Below, piece by piece: positions 5,991-6,414 of a DNA stretch of 6,414 nt. Source of the stretch: Caproicibacter sp002399225 (GTDB lineage Bacteria; Bacillota; Clostridia; Oscillospirales; Acutalibacteraceae). The stretch lies in assembly GCA_036756705.1 (NCBI GenBank), contig DAIOKN010000059.1:1-6414 (forward strand), in the 5' to 3' direction. A program made the position numbers and the translations under genes. The number at the start of each line of letters is the position of its first letter. The first letter of the stretch is position 1. The notes under the pieces are model-generated. The model was not told the DNA's origin and searched no databases. It saw nothing but the letters and a program-made list of their open reading frames with translations.

Positions 5991-6414
5991 TTATTTCTTG
6001 GCCGCCTCTTGCACTTCCGCCGTGATCTGGTTGCCGCCCTCGGTTTTCCACTGCTGCACGAAATTGTCAAACGAGCTGACGGGCTCTTTGCCAACCACGA
6101 TTTTCAGCATTTCGGCTTTTTCAAGCTTCCAAAGGTTCGCCCATTTACTCTGCATTCCTTCCGTCTGGCTGTAAATTGCGCTGTAAACGATTTTATCCGG
6201 CTTGATGGTCGCGAACGGCCTGTCGCCGATCATGACGGAATACAGACGCTGGAATTCACCCCAGTCCGTTTTCTGATCGAAATTGCCGATACCCAGCGGT
6301 TTGTCGAACGGTCCCTTGATCAGTTGTTTACACTTCGTCGCGTCGGTATACAGAATCTTAGTAAGCGTCAATCCTACCGGCGTATCGAAAAAGCCTACCA
6401 AAAATGAGATAATA
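5991..6414 (-). CDS. Extracellular sugar-binding protein of ABC importer, C-terminal part (5' end outside window)
   Basis: This is the last 140 residues of a solute-binding protein that should capture the sugar outside the cell and deliver it to the two permeases. The frame stays open to the right edge (it begins I-I-S-F-L), so the lipoprotein signal and the first two thirds or more are missing; the TTG at 6401 is internal. Family members run about 450-550 residues. Support comes from the position directly upstream of LplB- and LplC-type permeases, and from a C-terminal pattern typical of this class: a Trp- and Lys-rich helical region (KWANLWKLEKAEMLKIVVGK) and a tail FVQQWKTEGGNQITAEVQEA. 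The end is TAA at 5993-5991 after A-A-K-K. The 112-nt gap to the next gene suggests separate control of its level. Specificity cannot be read from this fragment. Confidence 0.8.
   Translation of the reverse strand, partial: IISFLVGFFDTPVGLTLTKILYTDATKCKQLIKGPFDKPLGIGNFDQKTDWGEFQRLYSVMIGDRPFATIKPDKIVYSAIYSQTEGMQSKWANLWKLEKAEMLKIVVGKEPVSSFDNFVQQWKTEGGNQITAEVQEAAKK

Noticed and set aside
5967..6407. 146-codon plus-strand ORF opposite the binding-protein gene
   Set aside because: The minus-strand frame has family features and operon context; this one has neither.

Overview
The window looks like a piece of a chromosome from a Gram-positive anaerobe, probably Bacillota and possibly a clostridial lineage. 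The support is the set of strong AAGGAG/GGGGAGG ribosome-binding sites, sugar permeases of the LplB and LplC/YtcP type with no ATPase gene beside them, T-rich intrinsic terminators, and AT-rich spacers beside more GC-rich coding sequence. The genus cannot be fixed from the sequence alone.

Left part (1-~1000, + strand): the C-terminal part of an IS110-family transposase runs in from the left edge and ends at 681. A hairpin lies just downstream (704-725). From about 780 to 975 there is a stretch with nested stems: a 5' stem-loop, then an 8-bp outer stem, an asymmetric internal loop and a 12-bp inner stem. This is the layout expected of an IS110/IS1111 bridge RNA, so it is called as a candidate ncRNA. 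The right end of the element cannot be placed.

Middle part (~1000-1752): AT-rich and without a convincing gene. It holds a 10-bp-stem hairpin that reads as an intrinsic terminator on the minus strand, a consensus-like sigma-A promoter on the plus strand whose -35 lies in that hairpin's loop, four tandem 10-bp repeats (GATAAACAGC-like), a 12-bp palindrome, a plus-strand terminator-like hairpin, and a perfect 17-bp-stem terminator at 1652-1688.

Right part (1753-6414, all - strand): a sugar uptake and degradation operon, read right to left. It contains the end of a solute-binding protein gene, an LplB-like permease, an LplC/YtcP-like permease and a YicI-type GH31 alpha-xylosidase, followed by the 1652-1688 terminator. 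The last three genes are spaced by 15-16 nt, with each Shine-Dalgarno touching the previous stop codon. The binding protein and permeases should import an oligosaccharide using an MsmX-like ATPase encoded elsewhere. The cytoplasmic GH31 enzyme should then remove alpha-xylosyl residues, so isoprimeverose or small xyloglucan fragments are the likely cargo. The operon and the transposon converge on the non-coding middle region.
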